Shown piece after piece: positions 6,882-8,661 of a stretch of 8,661 nucleotides of DNA; the first letter of the stretch is position 1; each line of letters opens with the position of its first letter. Source of the stretch: CAYRUP01 sp964578975 (GTDB taxonomy: Bacteria > Pseudomonadota > Gammaproteobacteria > DSM-16500). The position numbers were made by a program, and so were the translations under genes. Location of the stretch: NCBI GenBank assembly GCA_964578975.1, contig CAZOFA010000085.1, forward strand, positions 1-8,661, written 5' to 3'. A model generated the notes under the pieces. It was not told the DNA's origin. It did not search any database and saw only the letters and a list, made by a program, of their open reading frames with translations.

Positions 6882-7385
6882 CTATTTTTTATGCCGCAAA
6901 TTCTTCTGCATTTTCTTGAGCAGCATATTCCGTTTCAGCGGAGATAAATAATCAATATAAAGTTTTCCATCCAGATGATCAATTTCATGTTGTAAACAAT
7001 GTGCAAGTAAACCATCACCGCTAATTTCAAAAAATTTTCCTGTCACATCCTGAGCGCGCACTTTTACTTTCATTGCACGCGGAACTTTATCATAAGTGAA
7101 AGGCACAGAAAGGCAACCTGCTTCCATCATTTCCAAACCTTCTTTTTCAATAATTTCAGGATTAATAATACAAAAAGGCTGATTTTGTGCATCAGAAACA
7201 TCAATCACCGCAAGACGTTTTGAAATAGCCACTTGAGGTGCAGCGAGGCCTACGCCATTTTCTTTGTACATGGTTTCGATCATGTCATCGACTAATTTTT
7301 TTAATTTTTCATCAAACTCAGTCACGGGTTCAGCAATTTTCGCTAAAACCGGATGCGGATGATAAACGACAGTCAGGTGCGTCAT
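6882..7385 (-). CDS. def: Peptide deformylase
   Basis: This cytoplasmic metalloenzyme removes the formyl group from the N-terminal methionine of new proteins. At 167 residues it is near the E. coli length. Motif 1 is GVGLAAPQ (44-51). Motif 3, HEIDH (133-137), gives metal ligands His133 and His137 and catalytic Glu134. Motif 2 supplies the third ligand, Cys91, but reads AGCLS in place of the usual EGCLS, with Ala89 at the normally conserved Glu. The catalytic set is otherwise complete, so activity is expected. The C-terminus is Lys-rich. The ATG at 7385 has GAGGA about 13 bases upstream, rather far. The gene starts 22 bp after dnaE, so it is probably co-transcribed with it. fmt, a frequent partner of def, is not beside it here; the next gene is the hybrid kinase. 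Confidence 0.96.
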   Translation of the reverse strand: MTHLTVVYHPHPVLAKIAEPVTEFDEKLKKLVDDMIETMYKENGVGLAAPQVAISKRLAVIDVSDAQNQPFCIINPEIIEKEGLEMMEAGCLSVPFTYDKVPRAMKVKVRAQDVTGKFFEISGDGLLAHCLQHEIDHLDGKLYIDYLSPLKRNMLLKKMQKNLRHKK

Positions 7386-7407
7386 AATTTTTATTATTTC
7401 CTCTTTT

Positions 7408-8661
7408 CTAATAAACCATCTCTACAGCTTGTTCTGTAAATAAATCGCGTAATAGTTGTAATAATATATCCGTTGGATTCACTTTCCATGCATCACCCAA
7501 TTGCAAATTCGCTTGCGCGCTATTGCAAGTATAATCAATTTTAACCGGGCAATTTCCACCGCGATATTTTTCCAGTGCATTGGCTAATTTCGGAATGATA
7601 TCCGACTGTGTGTGCGGTAAATTAATTTTTAAATATTTTGCATAACGTTCGCGCGCGTGATCCATTGAAAGAATTTCACGACTTAATACGCGATTACGCC
7701 CGGTGAATTCATCAAGCGTAATTTCACCCGTCACAATAATTAATTTATCTTTTACCAGAAATTCACGATATTTATGATAATTTTCCGGGAAACACAGCAC
7801 ATCAATTTGTCCGCTCGCATCGTCAAGTGTCATGACAGCCATGCGATCGCCACGCTTGGTTTGAATCAAACGAATATTTGCAATCATGCCTGCCACGGTT
7901 GCCATTTTATTTTGCATGGGACGTAATTCTTGAATGCGCTCGGTGGTGAAATGTGCCAATTCATTTAAATATCGATGAATAGGATGTCCAGTCAAATACA
8001 AGCCTAAGGTTTCTTTTTCACTAAATAATCGATCTTGTTCACTAAAATGGGGCGCGTCAACATAGGTTACCCTGCGCGGGGTGGATGCTCCGGCGCTTAA
8101 TAAATCATGCTGGCCGACCAGTTGATCGCGTAATGCTTGTTCCGCATGTTGTGTTGCCGATTCAATGCTGGCAAAAATACTCGCGCGATGCGGACCGATT
8201 TTATCAAATGCACCTGCTTTAATCAGTGCTTCTAAAACACGACGCGTGATTTTACGTGAATCAATACGCTGACAAAAATCGTATAAATCAAGAAAAGGGC
8301 CGCCACGTTTACGTGCTTCCATGATAATTTCAATCGCCGCTTGCCCAACGCCTTTGATTGCACCTAATCCATAAATAATATTTTTGTCGTCGATGACTTT
8401 AAATAAATATTCACTTTGATTAATGTCAGGTGCTGCGATTTTTAATTGCAATGCATAACAATCATCGATAAACAACACCACTTTGTCGGTGTTATCCATG
8501 TCAGATGACAAGACAGCTGTCATATAGGCTGCGGGATAATGTGCTTTCAACCAAGCCGTTTGATAGGCAATGAGTGCATAGGAGGCGGAATGCGATTTGT
8601 TAAAACCATAACCGGCAAATTTTTCCATTAAATCGAAAATATGCGTGGCCACCGTGAGACT
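7408..8661 (-). CDS. dnaE: DNA polymerase III alpha subunit, C-terminal part (cut by window edge)
   Basis: This is the replicative polymerase catalytic subunit. Only the last 417 residues are visible; the frame is open to the window end, so the GTG at 8652 is an internal valine and not a start. The PHP and palm domains must lie beyond the window. Visible parts, numbered from the edge: the FAGYGFNKSHSASYAL fingers motif (about 15-30), the helix-hairpin-helix segment GLGAIKGVG (about 98-106), LGLYLTGHP (about 219-227), an OB fold (about 253-333) and the C-terminal domain that binds tau in E. coli. QHDLL (about 184-188) fits the beta-clamp-binding pentapeptide (QADMF in E. coli) and lies in the same place. 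The gene ends in TAG 22 bp before def. The length remaining fits the E. coli type of about 1160 residues. No lesions are seen. Confidence 0.97.
   Translation of the reverse strand, partial: SLTVATHIFDLMEKFAGYGFNKSHSASYALIAYQTAWLKAHYPAAYMTAVLSSDMDNTDKVVLFIDDCYALQLKIAAPDINQSEYLFKVIDDKNIIYGLGAIKGVGQAAIEIIMEARKRGGPFLDLYDFCQRIDSRKITRRVLEALIKAGAFDKIGPHRASIFASIESATQHAEQALRDQLVGQHDLLSAGASTPRRVTYVDAPHFSEQDRLFSEKETLGLYLTGHPIHRYLNELAHFTTERIQELRPMQNKMATVAGMIANIRLIQTKRGDRMAVMTLDDASGQIDVLCFPENYHKYREFLVKDKLIIVTGEITLDEFTGRNRVLSREILSMDHARERYAKYLKINLPHTQSDIIPKLANALEKYRGGNCPVKIDYTCNSAQANLQLGDAWKVNPTDILLQLLRDLFTEQAVEMVY

Noticed and set aside
8650..8652. GTG as the start of a separate 414-residue protein
   Set aside because: The frame is open to the window edge and the sequence is internal DnaE; this is truncation by the window.

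Overview
The window reads as chromosomal DNA of a low-GC gammaproteobacterium. The visible DnaE C-terminal part and RNase HII follow the gammaproteobacterial types throughout. The AT-rich coding style and the dispersed palindromic repeats (a 'GTCATTGCGAG...' unit and an 'ATTCCCGC-CTGC-GCGGGAAT' unit) recall the Legionellales/Coxiellaceae. That placement is inference; there is no rRNA or other marker here to fix it.

Layout, left to right: (1) 1-86, a GC-rich repeat element with a perfect 20-bp inverted repeat, cut by the window edge. (2) rnhB, RNase HII, on the plus strand (135-707). Everything after it is on the minus strand and runs towards rnhB. (3) 729-2540, a large multi-pass membrane protein of unknown function with a proline/glutamate-rich C-terminal region and an uncertain start. 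(4) 2541-2724, a 184-bp spacer holding a composite dispersed repeat. (5) 2725-6848, a three-gene signalling cassette: an Hpt/pseudo-receiver/receiver/degenerate-GGDEF protein, a stand-alone CheY-like receiver, and a CHASE3-PAS hybrid histidine kinase. (6) def, peptide deformylase (6882-7385). (7) the 3' part of dnaE (7408 to the window end), continuing beyond the window.

In transcription order the minus-strand run is dnaE - def - hybrid kinase - receiver - Hpt/receiver protein. Gaps are 22 and 33 bp and then there are two short overlaps, so co-transcription is plausible. The signalling genes can supply every step of a phosphorelay: His354 and Asp635 in the kinase, His50 in the Hpt protein, and Asp58 and Asp305 in the receivers. 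None of the three has a recognisable DNA-binding domain, and the only output-like domain, a GGDEF fold, has lost its signature and metal-binding residues. The output is therefore probably by protein contact or through a regulator encoded elsewhere. The most interesting items are this output-less phosphorelay, the orphan membrane protein with its odd 5' end, and the repeats bounding these blocks.
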